DNA of 64,000 nucleotides, from contig NZ_JBDFMH010000001.1 of assembly GCF_047238125.1 (NCBI RefSeq), forward strand, positions 2,170,001 to 2,234,000, written 5' to 3'. Source of the stretch: JBDFMH01 sp047238125 (GTDB lineage: Bacteria > Pseudomonadota > Alphaproteobacteria > Sphingomonadales > Sphingomonadaceae). Shown here in pieces: positions 24,703 through 33,362 of the stretch (its first letter is position 1; each line of letters opens with the position of its first letter). A program made the position numbers and the translations under genes. Under the pieces are notes generated by a model. The model ran no database searches, was not told the origin of the DNA, and saw only the letters and a program-made list of their open reading frames with translations.

Positions 24703-25031
24703 AGACCTATGTGCAACCGGGGGAGACGCTCCCCCTCACCGCGCCGTATGCCGTGGCCAGCGGCGGCGGCTTCCTCGTCGGCTCGATCTTCGCCATCGCG
24801 AAGCACGATGCCGCCAGTGGCGCCCCCGTCGAAGGCCTGCGCATCGGTGTCAACGATGTCGCCAAGGCTACGGGCGAAGCCTGGACCGCCGGCCAGAAGG
24901 TCTATTGGGACAACACCAATAAGCGTCTGACCACCACCTCCAGCGGCAACACGCTGGTTGGTGCAGCAGTGCAGGCGCAGGCGTCGGGCGACACCGTCGG
25001 CCGCGCGCAGCTGACCGGCCAGATCGTCTAA
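24699..25031 (+). CDS. DUF2190-family capsid decoration-type protein
   Basis: The 110-residue protein has the DUF2190 pattern: MKTYVQPGETLPLTAPYAVASGGGFLVGSIFAIA, then AWTAGQKVYWDNTNKRLTTTSSGNTLVGAAVQA. Members are small beta-rich proteins next to capsid genes that often decorate heads. The GTG start at 24699 is supported by AAGGAG at about 24685 and overlaps the preceding TGA. Confidence 0.8.
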   Translation: MKTYVQPGETLPLTAPYAVASGGGFLVGSIFAIAKHDAASGAPVEGLRIGVNDVAKATGEAWTAGQKVYWDNTNKRLTTTSSGNTLVGAAVQAQASGDTVGRAQLTGQIV

Positions 25032-25058
25032 CCAGCGTCCCTCCCTGGACCGACTGAA

Positions 25059-25092
25059 GGGCGGTGGGCTTCGGCCTGCCGCCCGCCTTTTT
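25059..25092 (+). terminator. Terminator-like hairpin inside the structural operon
   Basis: GGGCGGTGGGC (25059-25069), a TTCG tetraloop and GCCTGCCGCCC (25074-25084) form an 11-bp stem (two G-T pairs), followed by GCC and five T (25088-25092). It lies between the DUF2190 and 25106 genes. It could lower expression of downstream tail genes or be overridden by the NusG-like antiterminator. Confidence 0.7.
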
Positions 25093-25105
25093 CCCGGAGA
25101 CGATC

Positions 25106-25366
25106 ATGCGCAAGATCACCCTCTATGGTCCGGCGGTCGACCGCCTGGGCCGCTTTCGCGACGCCGGTGAGGAACTGACCGTCGGCGGCGAAGACAATAC
25201 CGACACCGACCTGACCATCGCTCGCGCTGACGAGCTGATCGAACAGGGCGTCGCTGTCACAATGACCGAGGCGCGCGAGGACGCCGCTGCGCCCGACCCG
25301 CTGGATCATGACGGCAATGGTCGAAAGGGCGGCGTCGCCAAGCCCAAGGCTGCGGCCCAGGCTTGA
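25106..25366 (+). CDS. Hypothetical head-tail region protein, 86 residues
   Basis: A small protein beginning MRKITLYGPAVDRLGRFRDAGEELTVGG, with a charged Ala/Lys-rich C-terminus. The position after the decoration protein and before the connector genes suggests a head-completion role, but no family is recognised. ATG 25106 has the strong site CGGAGACGATC and directly follows the internal terminator. Confidence 0.6.
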   Translation: MRKITLYGPAVDRLGRFRDAGEELTVGGEDNTDTDLTIARADELIEQGVAVTMTEAREDAAAPDPLDHDGNGRKGGVAKPKAAAQA

Positions 25367-25369
25367 ACC

Positions 25370-25678
25370 ATGCTCGCGCATGAGGCGGCAGCGCTGGCAG
25401 CAGTTCGGCTGCTGTATGGCGAGCCCATCATCTACACCCGTAAGACCGGCGGCCTGCCGCTGGCCATTTCGGCTATCCCCTCGATCGGCGGTGCTGCCCC
25501 GGCCTTTCAGGGCGCGGGCGACACGCTGCGCGAAACCGCCTTTGAGATCTTCAAGGCGGACCTGCCGTTCGATCCCGGCAAGGGCGACAAGATTGAACAT
25601 GCCGGCATCGAGTGGACGATCCTGCAGAAGACCAGCCTGGACGATGTCGCCAGCTGGTCGGTGCAGGTCGAACGCTAA
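25370..25678 (+). CDS. Putative head-tail adaptor protein
   Basis: The 102-residue protein reads MLAHEAAALAAVRLLYGEPIIYTRKTGGLPLAISAIPSIGG... and ends in EHAGIEWTILQKTSLDDVASWSVQVER, a small beta-rich protein with the strand pattern of FII-like or head-tail adaptor proteins. Assignment rests on size, predicted fold and position between capsid and tail genes. The stop shares its last base with the next ATG (taATG). Confidence 0.5.
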   Translation: MLAHEAAALAAVRLLYGEPIIYTRKTGGLPLAISAIPSIGGAAPAFQGAGDTLRETAFEIFKADLPFDPGKGDKIEHAGIEWTILQKTSLDDVASWSVQVER

Positions 25679-26127
25679 TGGCGATCATCCGCAGCGCCAT
25701 CACCGCGGCGGTGGCCGCGCTGTGCGAAAGCAGCGATGCGCAGGAAGTCGAGATCATGCCGCGGAGCGATCCCGGTGCCTTTCCCGCGCTTCACATCTTC
25801 GACGGCGGCGAGTCGCCCCGCGAAGCCGAGGCCGGCACAGACCGGATGGAAATGGACATCACCGTCGAAGGCTATGTCGAGCGTGGTGCGGGGCAGGATC
25901 CCTATGACGATCTCAACGCGCTGCACGCCTGGCTGGTCGATGCGATGGCCGCAGAGCCACCACTCGGCACCACACCGGCCGGGCCGATCGCCGCGGTCGA
26001 GATCGTCGAGCGCGGCGGCTTGCGCATCAGCGTCGCCGAGCTCGCCAATCAGGCGCGGCTCGGCTTCGCCCAGGACTTCACCATCACCTATTCCGTCGTG
26101 CGCGGCGGCATGTCCCAGCAGATCTAG
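25678..26127 (+). CDS. Putative tail terminator/completion protein
   Basis: The 149-residue protein starts MAIIRSAITAAVAALCESSDAQEVEIMPRSDPGAFPALHIFDGGE. Its order just before the tail tube gene and the helix-strand alternation fit the gpU-type tail terminator that caps the tube and joins it to the head. No diagnostic motif exists for this fold, so the call is by position. Confidence 0.5.
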   Translation: MAIIRSAITAAVAALCESSDAQEVEIMPRSDPGAFPALHIFDGGESPREAEAGTDRMEMDITVEGYVERGAGQDPYDDLNALHAWLVDAMAAEPPLGTTPAGPIAAVEIVERGGLRISVAELANQARLGFAQDFTITYSVVRGGMSQQI

Positions 26128-26136
26128 GAGACGACC

Positions 26137-27369
26137 ATGGCCGACCCGACGATCCGCCCGCTGAACGCGGCGATCCTCGTTAAGCTCGAGACGACCGAAG
26201 GCATCGATGCCGTGCCGGTCGCCGCCGATGCGATCCCGTTTGAGGGTGACTACAGCTACAACTACCCGTTCGGGTCGGAGACTTCGAACGAGGTGGTCGG
26301 GGGCCTTGTCACCGGCGCACCGCTGATCGTCGGCCAGGCCGCGCAGCTGACGATCAATTTCCGGCTGAAGGGCGCCGGCCCATCGGCGGTCTACACCGCC
26401 AGCGTAAAGCCGCCGCACCACGCCATCTACGCGATGGCTGGCAAGCGACCGCAGTTCACCGCTGCCGTCTCGGCGCAGGCGCTGACCGCGGGCACGACCA
26501 GCTCGGCGACCCTCGGCGCGTCCTTCCCGGCGACGGCTCAGGCACTGCGCGGCATGCCGCTGATCCTGTCCGGCGGTCCTGCGGCGGGGCGCTGGCCGCT
26601 GGTCACCGACTATACCGCCGGCCGCGTGGCGACGCTGGCCGACACGTTCGGTTCCGCGCTGGGCACCACCGATCAGGCTGCGCTGCCAGCCAACTGGCTC
26701 TACGCAGGAACATCGCCGGCCGATGCAGCGGCGCGGCTGACGGATCACCCGTCGGCCACGGTCTATATCTACGAGGACGGCACGCTGTTGAAGTTCGTCG
26801 GCTGCCGCGCAACCCTAAGCCTGGCTGCACAGGCTGCGCGCGCTGGCATTGTGACCGCGACGATCACCGGCACGTTCGCGGGCCAGTCCGATGCCTCAAT
26901 CCCGGCTGCCGCGATCGGTGCCGCGCATGCTGCGCCGACTCTCAACATGGGTGCCGGCGGCATCAACCCCGCCTTCCTCGTCAACCGCGCCGGGCTGCCG
27001 ATCAGCAGCTTCACGATCGACGACAGCGGCGCGATCGAAAGCCCCGAGGATCCGAACACGCCTTATGGTTTCGGCAGTGGCGTGATCGGCCAGCGATCGC
27101 CGCAGCTGACGATGGATCCGCTGAAGACCACGATCGCCACGCGCGATGCGCTGGCGCAGCTGTCGGCCGGCTCGATCTTCCCGGCCGGCGTCCGGTTCGG
27201 GTCGGTGGTCGGCAACCGAATCGGGATCGTGCTGCCGCAGGCGACACCTGCGAGCCTGGAGGCTGGCACGCGCGGGGCGCTGCGTTCCGAAAACCAGACG
27301 CTGCGCGCGTTGAACCCCGGCCGCGACAGCTTGGGCCGCGACGGTGACTGGACGCTGTGCTTCTATTGA
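26137..27369 (+). CDS. Major tail tube protein
   Basis: The 410-residue protein has the pattern of phage tail tube proteins: LETTEGIDAVPVAADAIPFEGDYSYNYPFGSETSNEVVGG, a repeated immunoglobulin-like strand pattern and Ala/Gly/Thr-rich loops. It is followed directly by the frameshifting chaperone pair, which in siphophages always follows the tube gene. ATG 26137 has a strong GGAGACGACC site. Confidence 0.75.
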   Translation: MADPTIRPLNAAILVKLETTEGIDAVPVAADAIPFEGDYSYNYPFGSETSNEVVGGLVTGAPLIVGQAAQLTINFRLKGAGPSAVYTASVKPPHHAIYAMAGKRPQFTAAVSAQALTAGTTSSATLGASFPATAQALRGMPLILSGGPAAGRWPLVTDYTAGRVATLADTFGSALGTTDQAALPANWLYAGTSPADAAARLTDHPSATVYIYEDGTLLKFVGCRATLSLAAQAARAGIVTATITGTFAGQSDASIPAAAIGAAHAAPTLNMGAGGINPAFLVNRAGLPISSFTIDDSGAIESPEDPNTPYGFGSGVIGQRSPQLTMDPLKTTIATRDALAQLSAGSIFPAGVRFGSVVGNRIGIVLPQATPASLEAGTRGALRSENQTLRALNPGRDSLGRDGDWTLCFY

Positions 27370-27376
27370 GGTGGCC

Positions 27377-28036
27377 ATGATCCCGACCGATACGAAGACC
27401 CCGCACCGTTGGACGCCATCATGGCTGGCGGGTCGGCCGAATGCGCCGGTGTTCCTGTTCCGCGGCGCGTCCGTCGTTGAGCGCGAGACGCTCGAAGCCG
27501 AGCTCGATGCGATGGGGGCCGGCGTCGTCTATGACTTCCAACTGGCCAACGCGTTCAATGAGGGAGTGGCACAGCTGCTGGGCGATGATGCGGACGGTAT
27601 CGCCCAGCTCAAGGACATCCGCGCGGCGGCGGACAGCGAGGGGCGCACGGCGCTGTCCGTGCCCGATCGCGCCACGCTCGATGGGGCCGAGGCCGTGCTG
27701 ACTGAACATTGGCCGCCCTATGCGGCCCTTGTCCGGCGATCGTCGCGCCGTCACGCGCTGCAGCCGGTGCTGGCGTTTCAGCGCTGGTGCGTGGGCTGGG
27801 AGAATGTGCCGCACGCGTCCGGCGAAGGCGAAGCCGTCCATGCCCGCGGGTTCGATGGCCATGTCAGCGAGGCCGCGCTGAAGTCCATCGACCCGATGAT
27901 GTTGCGCATCGCGGGCTCGGAGGCATGGCAGCTGCAGCAGGGCGCTGGTGCCCAGGCAAAAAACTCCGAGGCGGGCTCGAATGCCGACGGCGACCCGCCG
28001 ATTTCCAGTTCGGCGAAGGATGGGGTGGCTGGCTGA
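27377..28036 (+). CDS. Tail assembly chaperone, G-like
   Basis: The 219-residue protein lies between tail tube and tape measure, the conserved position of lambda gpG. It is soluble and helical. The slippery heptamer A AAA AAC at 27958-27964 is in frame at codons 194-196, so a fraction of ribosomes should shift to the -1 frame and extend the protein. ATG 27377 is preceded by GAGGTGGCC. Confidence 0.75.
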   Translation: MIPTDTKTPHRWTPSWLAGRPNAPVFLFRGASVVERETLEAELDAMGAGVVYDFQLANAFNEGVAQLLGDDADGIAQLKDIRAAADSEGRTALSVPDRATLDGAEAVLTEHWPPYAALVRRSSRRHALQPVLAFQRWCVGWENVPHASGEGEAVHARGFDGHVSEAALKSIDPMMLRIAGSEAWQLQQGAGAQAKNSEAGSNADGDPPISSSAKDGVAG

Positions 28037-28242
28037 TCGGCGACGATCGCTGGGAAGAAAACCCGCTGACCGCCGTGCCGCGGTTCGTGCTGACCGTGGT
28101 GGACCTTTGGCTTTCCTGCCGGCGCTCGGCGCGAATGTTCGGCGGTGCGTCACTGCCCTGCGCGGGCGGTGTCGTCGATCAGCCAGCGGCTCTGATGGAT
28201 GCGTTTGTTCTGCTGGATAGCTTCGTGGAGACGAAGGCATGA
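27377..28242 (+). CDS. Tail assembly chaperone GT-like fusion by -1 frameshift at 27958-27964
   Basis: After slipping at A AAA AAC (27958-27964), reading continues from 27964 in the -1 frame as LRGGLECRRRPADFQFGEGW... to the stop at 28240, giving about 288 residues (196 plus 92). The -1 extension, with GGWLIGDDRWEENPLTAVPRFVLTVVDLW, has no start codon or ribosome site of its own. A 6-bp stem GGCGGG/CCCGCC (27970-27975, 27994-27999) lies 5 nt downstream and could stimulate shifting. G and GT together load the tape measure for tail assembly. Confidence 0.75.
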
Positions 28243-28248
28243 TCTTCG

Positions 28249-28851
28249 CTAGTCGGGGATTACGCCATGCATCAAAAGGTCTGTCCACTGCGCCTCGTCT
28301 AAGACGCAGATACCATTCGCTTTGGCCTTTTTTATCTTGGCTGGGCTGACATTCTCGATGCCCACTACGAGATAGCGCGTGCGGCTCGTAATCTGCGCAG
28401 AAACGTAATAGCCTCCGAGTTTTGCCGTTTCCGTCATCTCAGATCGGCCGACCTGAAACTGGCCAGTGAAGCAGACCCCGGGGCCGTCTCCTTGGGGTGT
28501 GTCAGCAACGGGAGGCGGATCGGGGCGGCGACGGTAAGATTGCATGGGCAATCCGCGCCAGCGCTTGTCCCTTCGCCAGGTGCCTTTCCAGTGGTTCGGG
28601 ACCGGTAGGCATCCGCCAAAAAGGTCACATGCCAAATCCGCATACTCGTTGTCGGACCGGTGGACCATCGCCCGCTCGCCCGACAGGACGGCGTCGATAT
28701 GCGAGCAGAAATACTCGTCCGGGGGTAGGCAGTCGCATTCGATCAGCCGCCTGGACCACGTGATCTGTAGAAGATGCCAAAGCTCGTCATCGGATTTCGA
28801 TCGAACTCTGACGATGAAAACCGCAGGGCACCGAGCGTCGCTAGTTTCCAT
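28249..28851 (-). CDS. BRCT-domain protein with a SWIM-type zinc motif (moron)
   Basis: The 200-residue protein is reversed inside the tail operon. Residues 39-51 carry CxC-x7-CxH (Cys39, Cys41, Cys49, His51), the SWIM zinc pattern. Residues 123-197 form a BRCT domain (GVCFTGQFQVGRSEM, TRYLVVGIE, KIKKAKANGICVLDEAQW). Both motifs are linked to nucleic-acid or phospho-protein binding, so it may sense or mark DNA. ATG 28851 was preferred to GTG 28857. Base composition is lower in GC than the tail genes, consistent with separate acquisition. Confidence 0.75.
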   Translation of the reverse strand: METSDARCPAVFIVRVRSKSDDELWHLLQITWSRRLIECDCLPPDEYFCSHIDAVLSGERAMVHRSDNEYADLACDLFGGCLPVPNHWKGTWRRDKRWRGLPMQSYRRRPDPPPVADTPQGDGPGVCFTGQFQVGRSEMTETAKLGGYYVSAQITSRTRYLVVGIENVSPAKIKKAKANGICVLDEAQWTDLLMHGVIPD

Positions 28852-28929
28852 AACCACCCCCGCGATTTGCCAGTGAGGCTATGTGGTCGCTGATCGAGAG
28901 TCGAGAGCGCCAAAAAGGATGACCCTGCC

Positions 28930-29604
28930 ATGATCGATCTTGGCGTCGACCTGGAGCAGCTGCGGCGCGATCAGGATCGGGAAGCTCGCCGCATCCTCGG
29001 CGCGAGCGCGGGGGCCGTGCGGGACGCGACGAAGGCGCTGGAGCGGAAGCTCGAAGAGAAGACGCGCCAAGCCGTGCCCGGCAAGCTTTGGCGCGCCTGG
29101 GCTTCCAAGGCGTTTCCGCGACAGGGGATCGCCAAGGAGCCGGTCGGCAGCATCTTTGTGAAGGGCGGCGCGCGGTCGCAGGGCGCGATGGATTTCTTCA
29201 CCCGCCCGGGTCGCATCAAGGGGCGGGCCGGCGGCGGCGTTGCAATCCCGACCGCAGCTGCAGGCCCGCGCGGCCGAGCGCGGCTGCTGACGCCGCGGGA
29301 GTGGGAAGCCCGCACCGGTGTGGAGCTACGGTTTGTTCCAGGCCGACGAGGCGGGAAAGCGCGCCTCGTGGCCGAAGGAACGACCAACGGACGGAGCGGC
29401 GTGTTCCGCCCGATCACGCGGGCGCGCACGCGGGCCGACGATCGGCGCGGGTTTCAGCGTGGCGTGCAGACGGTGACGATCTTCGTGATTATGCCGTTCG
29501 TCGATTTCGCGAATAAGTTCTCAATTGAGCCGATCGTGCGAGGAGCGCAGGCGGATATGGTTCGGGACTTCGAGCGGCGGGCGGCAACCGCGGGTCAAGG
29601 CTGA
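28930..29604 (+). CDS. DUF6441-like minor tail protein
   Basis: The 224-residue basic protein begins with a helical charged part (LEQLRRDQDREARRILGASAGAVRDATKALERKLEEKTRQ). The pattern GGGVAIPTAA...RLLTPREWEARTGVELRFVPGRRGGKARLV resembles DUF6441 proteins, which occupy the gpZ-like minor tail slot before the tape measure. The gene begins at the same ATGATC sequence found at the stop of the GT gene (28239), where the moron separates the two. Confidence 0.65.
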   Translation: MIDLGVDLEQLRRDQDREARRILGASAGAVRDATKALERKLEEKTRQAVPGKLWRAWASKAFPRQGIAKEPVGSIFVKGGARSQGAMDFFTRPGRIKGRAGGGVAIPTAAAGPRGRARLLTPREWEARTGVELRFVPGRRGGKARLVAEGTTNGRSGVFRPITRARTRADDRRGFQRGVQTVTIFVIMPFVDFANKFSIEPIVRGAQADMVRDFERRAATAGQG

Positions 29605-29807
29605 CGAGTGGAGCGACGCATTATTCGTCGGTGCCCTATCGCGGCCACGGTGTAGGGTATCACGGCGAACCCTACCCCAATAGCTGCGAGAGCGCCTTGA
29701 GCCGGCGCGGCTTCCGAAAGAGCTAGGGCAGCGTAGATAAAAAATGCGCCAATGAGCGCGCCGAGAACGGCGACGCCTTCAATCAAGCTCTGAATGCCTT
29801 CGCGCAT
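29595..29807 (-). CDS. Small two-helix membrane protein (candidate moron)
   Basis: The 70-residue protein has two hydrophobic segments, residues about 8-31 (LIEGVAVLGALIGAFFIYAAL) and 38-57, ending in a basic tail (GHRRIMRRSTRQP). It is reversed between the DUF6441 gene and the tape measure and overlaps the former by 10 bp. Small membrane proteins in this setting can cause superinfection exclusion, but nothing in the sequence proves it. Confidence 0.6.
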   Translation of the reverse strand: MREGIQSLIEGVAVLGALIGAFFIYAALALSEAAPAQGALAAIGVGFAVIPYTVAAIGHRRIMRRSTRQP

Positions 29808-29855
29808 GCCACCCCCGATAGATGCAGCTCGCTAAACTGAACGAGGAGGCGTGCC

Positions 29856-32800
29856 TTGGCAACAATCGACATTGTGGCACGCCTCAAGCTTGCAGGGGAG
29901 CAGTTCTCGCGCGAGTTCCGGGACCGAATGGACCGCGTGGAGCGTGAGGCTCGATCCGCTGGCACTCGCGTCCGCAACGCGTTTGGCAGCGCCACCGCCA
30001 AAGGCGGAGCCGTGATCGCAGGTCTTGGGGCTCTCGGCCTCGGATCGGCAATTAAAGAGGGCCTTGATTACGCGTCCTCGCTCGGTGAGGTTTCGGCACA
30101 GCTGGGCGTCACCACGCGCGATCTTCAGATCTACCGCTATGCCGCGACGCAGACCGGCGTCGAGCAAGAAGCGATGGATAAAAGTCTGGCGAAGCTGACC
30201 CAGACACTTGGCAAGGCGGCGCTCGGCGTCAAGCAGCCCAGCGCGCTGTTCAAAGCTCTCGGTATCGACATCAAGGATGCCGCCGGAAACACCAAGACCG
30301 CTGGCGAGATTTTGCCTGAGATTGCCGAGGCGATCTCCAAGATCGCGGATCCAGCACGCAGGGCCGCGATCGAAGTGGGGCTGTTCGGTAAATCAGGGCA
30401 GACCTTGGCTCCGCTTTTGGAAGGGGGGCGCGCCGGTGTTCAGCAACTAGCTGATGCAGCAGAGCGTCTCGGCCTTGTGCTATCCGACGAGCAAATCGCG
30501 AAGGCAGACGAAACCGCTGACAAGCTGGCTGAACTTCAGACCGTCTTGAAAGCAAATATTGCGGCAACAGTCGCCGACAACACCGGCGCGATACTTGCGC
30601 TATCCAATGCGCTTGCCTCTGTGGTCGTGAACGCAGGGCGCGGAATCGAAGCGCTCACCAACTTCAAGAACATCCTAGCCTATAGAACTGGCGGAGCCGG
30701 TTCAGCACAGGCGGCCGTGTCGCTCACCCGGAGTCAGTCCGGCCGTAATTCGCTCTTGAACGAACTGGATGCTGCTCTCGCGCAAAATGTGGCTGATCGT
30801 TCGCGCAATCGCGGTGATCGCCAAAGCTATCTGGGCGGACTGATCCAGGTAACGAGTAAGGCTGATGAGGCTGCCAAGCGGAAGCTGGACGAGCAATTCC
30901 GCGATCTCAACCGTCGACGGAACGCCGTTCTGAAGATCGACGCCCGAGCTAAGGCGCAGACACCGACGCGCACCGCTCCAGCCACTGTGGTCGATCTCAG
31001 CGATCTCAAAGGCGGGGGCGGAAAAAGCAAGGGTGGCAGCGGTGGCCAGTCCGAAGCGGAGAAGCTGCGCAAAGAATATGAGCGCATCACCGAGCGTCTG
31101 ACCGAACAGGTTCAGCAGGGTGAAGCTGCCGCCCGCGTCGACGAGATGCGCGCGCAGGGCTTGTCCTATCTCGCCGATCGCGAGGAGGCGATTGCGGGCA
31201 TCCGGTCGCAATTCAACGATCTGGCCGGCAAGACTGCAGAGCAGGTCGCGCGCCAATATAATGTTACGGTCGAGCAGGCCGCGAAGGATCTGGAACTGCT
31301 CGGCATCCTGGAGCAGCAGGCTGCGGCGCGCGCCAGTGGCGAGCGCGCCTCCCGCGACGAGGCCGAGATCACCACTCGATTGAATGGCGAGTTCTATCGA
31401 TCCATTGAGGATCGCCAAGCCGCAGAAGAGAAGCTGGATCAAATCAAGCGCGATGCTGCGGACGAGCGTGCCGCGCGTGAGCGCGAACAGATTGACGAGC
31501 TGGCCTACTTCTACCGTGACGCTTTCGACGGCGGCAGCGGCGGCATCTGGGACACATTCGAAGATCTCGGCAAGGATGCGATCGCCCGGATCGCGGCGCA
31601 ATACACTGTCCTGCTGCTGGCCAAGCAGAAGGCCAGCTTCTCGGAAGTCGCGAAGTCGGCGCTTGCCAACAATCCGCTCGGCAACTTGATCGGGGCTATC
31701 GGTGGCGGCGCAAAGAAGGGTGCCAGCGCCGCGAACGCCGTCGGAACCGCCGCTAGTGCTGCTGGCGCTGCCGGGGCAGCCGGCGCGGCTGGAGCGGGGG
31801 CGGCCGGTGCTGCCGGTGCCGCTGGCGCGGCGGGAGCCGCTGGTGCCTTGGGTAGCGCCACTGCAGCGCTGTCAGCGGCGGCACCCTATCTGGCGATCGC
31901 CGCGATCGCGCTGCCGGTGATCGGCAAGCTGTTCGCCAGCACCAAGCGTGCCTCGGCGACGATCGGGTTCGGCGGCGATGGGCTGGGCGTGATCAGCACG
32001 GCCGGCAACAGCGCATCCTACAAGCAGCAGGTGTCGCAATCCGGCGGCGGCATCGTCGATTCGATCAATTCGATCGCCGAACGCCTGGGCGCGACGGTTT
32101 CCAGCACCGGCAAGGTTTCGATCGGTCTGCGCGACGGCAAGTATCGGGTCGATCCGACCGGCGGCGGCAACACGAAAACGAAGAAGGGCGCGATCGACTT
32201 CGGCAAGGATGAAGAGGCTGCGGTCCGCTTCGCGATCGCAGACCTGCTGAAGGATGGAGTGCTGGCCGGCATCTCGGATGCTTCGCAGAAGCTGCTGCGC
32301 TCCGGTGGCGAGCTGGAAAAGCAGATTGAGAAGGCTGGCCGGATCGAGAGCATCCCGAAGCTGCTGAAGGCGCAGCTGGATCCGCTGGGCGCGGCGATCG
32401 ACGATCTGAATACCGACTTCGCGAAGACGGTCGCCGCGCTGAAAGAAGGCGGCGCCACTGCCACGCAGATGGCCGACGCGCAGAAGCTCTACAATCTGCA
32501 GCTGGAAAAGGTGAAATCCGAGACGCCCAAGGCCTCCGCCTCGCTCGCCGAGTTCCTGAAAGAGATCGGCTACGGATCGTCGTCGCCCTTCTCGCTGCGC
32601 GACCAGATCGCCACCAGCGAAGCGGCGTTGCGGCCCTATCTGGAGGCGATCGGCAGCGGGCGCGCGATAGACCAGGGCAAGTATCTGGCCGAGGCGCAGC
32701 GGTTCCTGGATTTGCAGCGGGAAGCCAACGGATCGACCGAAGCGTTCTTTGCCGCACAGAAGACCATCGCCGATGCCACCGCGCGAGCGATTTCCACGAT

Positions 32801-32996
32801 CGACAATGCGGTGCCGATCGGCGGGGCAGTCGCTGACCCATTCATCGAAAAGACGGCGGCCAACACCCAGACTACGAACGAGATGCTGCAGGAAACGAAC
32901 ACGGCCCTGGCGCAGGTCAAGAACCTGTTGTCCCAGATTGCCGCAGGCGGTGGCGGGGATTTCAGCCGGTTCATCACGGCGCAGCGCGGACTTTAG
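29856..32996 (+). CDS. Tail tape measure protein
   Basis: The 1046-residue protein sets tail length. It has long helical stretches with heptad-like patterns (ERITERLTEQVQQGEAAARVDEMR), a hydrophobic Ala/Gly run at about residues 628-672 encoded by a degenerate GCN-GGN repeat (31740-31855), and a soluble C-terminus. It begins with a TTG codon at 29856, strongly supported by GAGGAGG 7 bp upstream; no better start is available. It is the largest gene but one in the prophage. Confidence 0.92.
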   Translation: MATIDIVARLKLAGEQFSREFRDRMDRVEREARSAGTRVRNAFGSATAKGGAVIAGLGALGLGSAIKEGLDYASSLGEVSAQLGVTTRDLQIYRYAATQTGVEQEAMDKSLAKLTQTLGKAALGVKQPSALFKALGIDIKDAAGNTKTAGEILPEIAEAISKIADPARRAAIEVGLFGKSGQTLAPLLEGGRAGVQQLADAAERLGLVLSDEQIAKADETADKLAELQTVLKANIAATVADNTGAILALSNALASVVVNAGRGIEALTNFKNILAYRTGGAGSAQAAVSLTRSQSGRNSLLNELDAALAQNVADRSRNRGDRQSYLGGLIQVTSKADEAAKRKLDEQFRDLNRRRNAVLKIDARAKAQTPTRTAPATVVDLSDLKGGGGKSKGGSGGQSEAEKLRKEYERITERLTEQVQQGEAAARVDEMRAQGLSYLADREEAIAGIRSQFNDLAGKTAEQVARQYNVTVEQAAKDLELLGILEQQAAARASGERASRDEAEITTRLNGEFYRSIEDRQAAEEKLDQIKRDAADERAAREREQIDELAYFYRDAFDGGSGGIWDTFEDLGKDAIARIAAQYTVLLLAKQKASFSEVAKSALANNPLGNLIGAIGGGAKKGASAANAVGTAASAAGAAGAAGAAGAGAAGAAGAAGAAGAAGALGSATAALSAAAPYLAIAAIALPVIGKLFASTKRASATIGFGGDGLGVISTAGNSASYKQQVSQSGGGIVDSINSIAERLGATVSSTGKVSIGLRDGKYRVDPTGGGNTKTKKGAIDFGKDEEAAVRFAIADLLKDGVLAGISDASQKLLRSGGELEKQIEKAGRIESIPKLLKAQLDPLGAAIDDLNTDFAKTVAALKEGGATATQMADAQKLYNLQLEKVKSETPKASASLAEFLKEIGYGSSSPFSLRDQIATSEAALRPYLEAIGSGRAIDQGKYLAEAQRFLDLQREANGSTEAFFAAQKTIADATARAISTIDNAVPIGGAVADPFIEKTAANTQTTNEMLQETNTALAQVKNLLSQIAAGGGGDFSRFITAQRGL

Positions 32997-32999
32997 ACC

Positions 33000-33362
33000 A
33001 TGCCAGCACAGACAGCCGATATCGGCCTCGCCATTCGCGAGGCCGCCGCAGAGCCATGGTCGAACGCCGCCGTGCTGGCGCGCTATCCGAACGCGCGTGA
33101 CGGCGCCGCCGCGCCTGCGGAGGGTTTCTTCGACGCCACTTCCGACGCCGCCACCGCGGTCGCACAACGCGGCGTGCTGATCGGCACCGAACGGCGGCGG
33201 TTCAATGTGGCCGTGGCTGACCTGCTCTGGGTCGATCCTGCCACCGGGATTCCAACGGTGACACTGGTCGACGCGGAGAATGCGGTCAACGGCGCGCACC
33301 TGGTCACCCGCCTCGCGCTCAATCTGGAAACCGGCGTGACGGAACTGGACCTGTTCGGATGA
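33000..33362 (+). CDS. Hypothetical tail protein, 120 residues
   Basis: A small protein after the tape measure, MPAQTADIGLAIREAAAEPWSNAAVLARYPNARDG..., with strand-rich C-terminal half (LVTRLALNLETGVTELDLFG). It lies where distal tail and tail tip genes begin. No family recognised. The stop overlaps the next ATG (ATGA). Confidence 0.6.
   Translation: MPAQTADIGLAIREAAAEPWSNAAVLARYPNARDGAAAPAEGFFDATSDAATAVAQRGVLIGTERRRFNVAVADLLWVDPATGIPTVTLVDAENAVNGAHLVTRLALNLETGVTELDLFG

Noticed and set aside
31740..31860. GCN-GGN repeat in the tape measure as a possible CRISPR or microsatellite locus
   Set aside because: The units are short, degenerate and in frame, giving an Ala/Gly run. No spacers or cas genes are present anywhere in the window.
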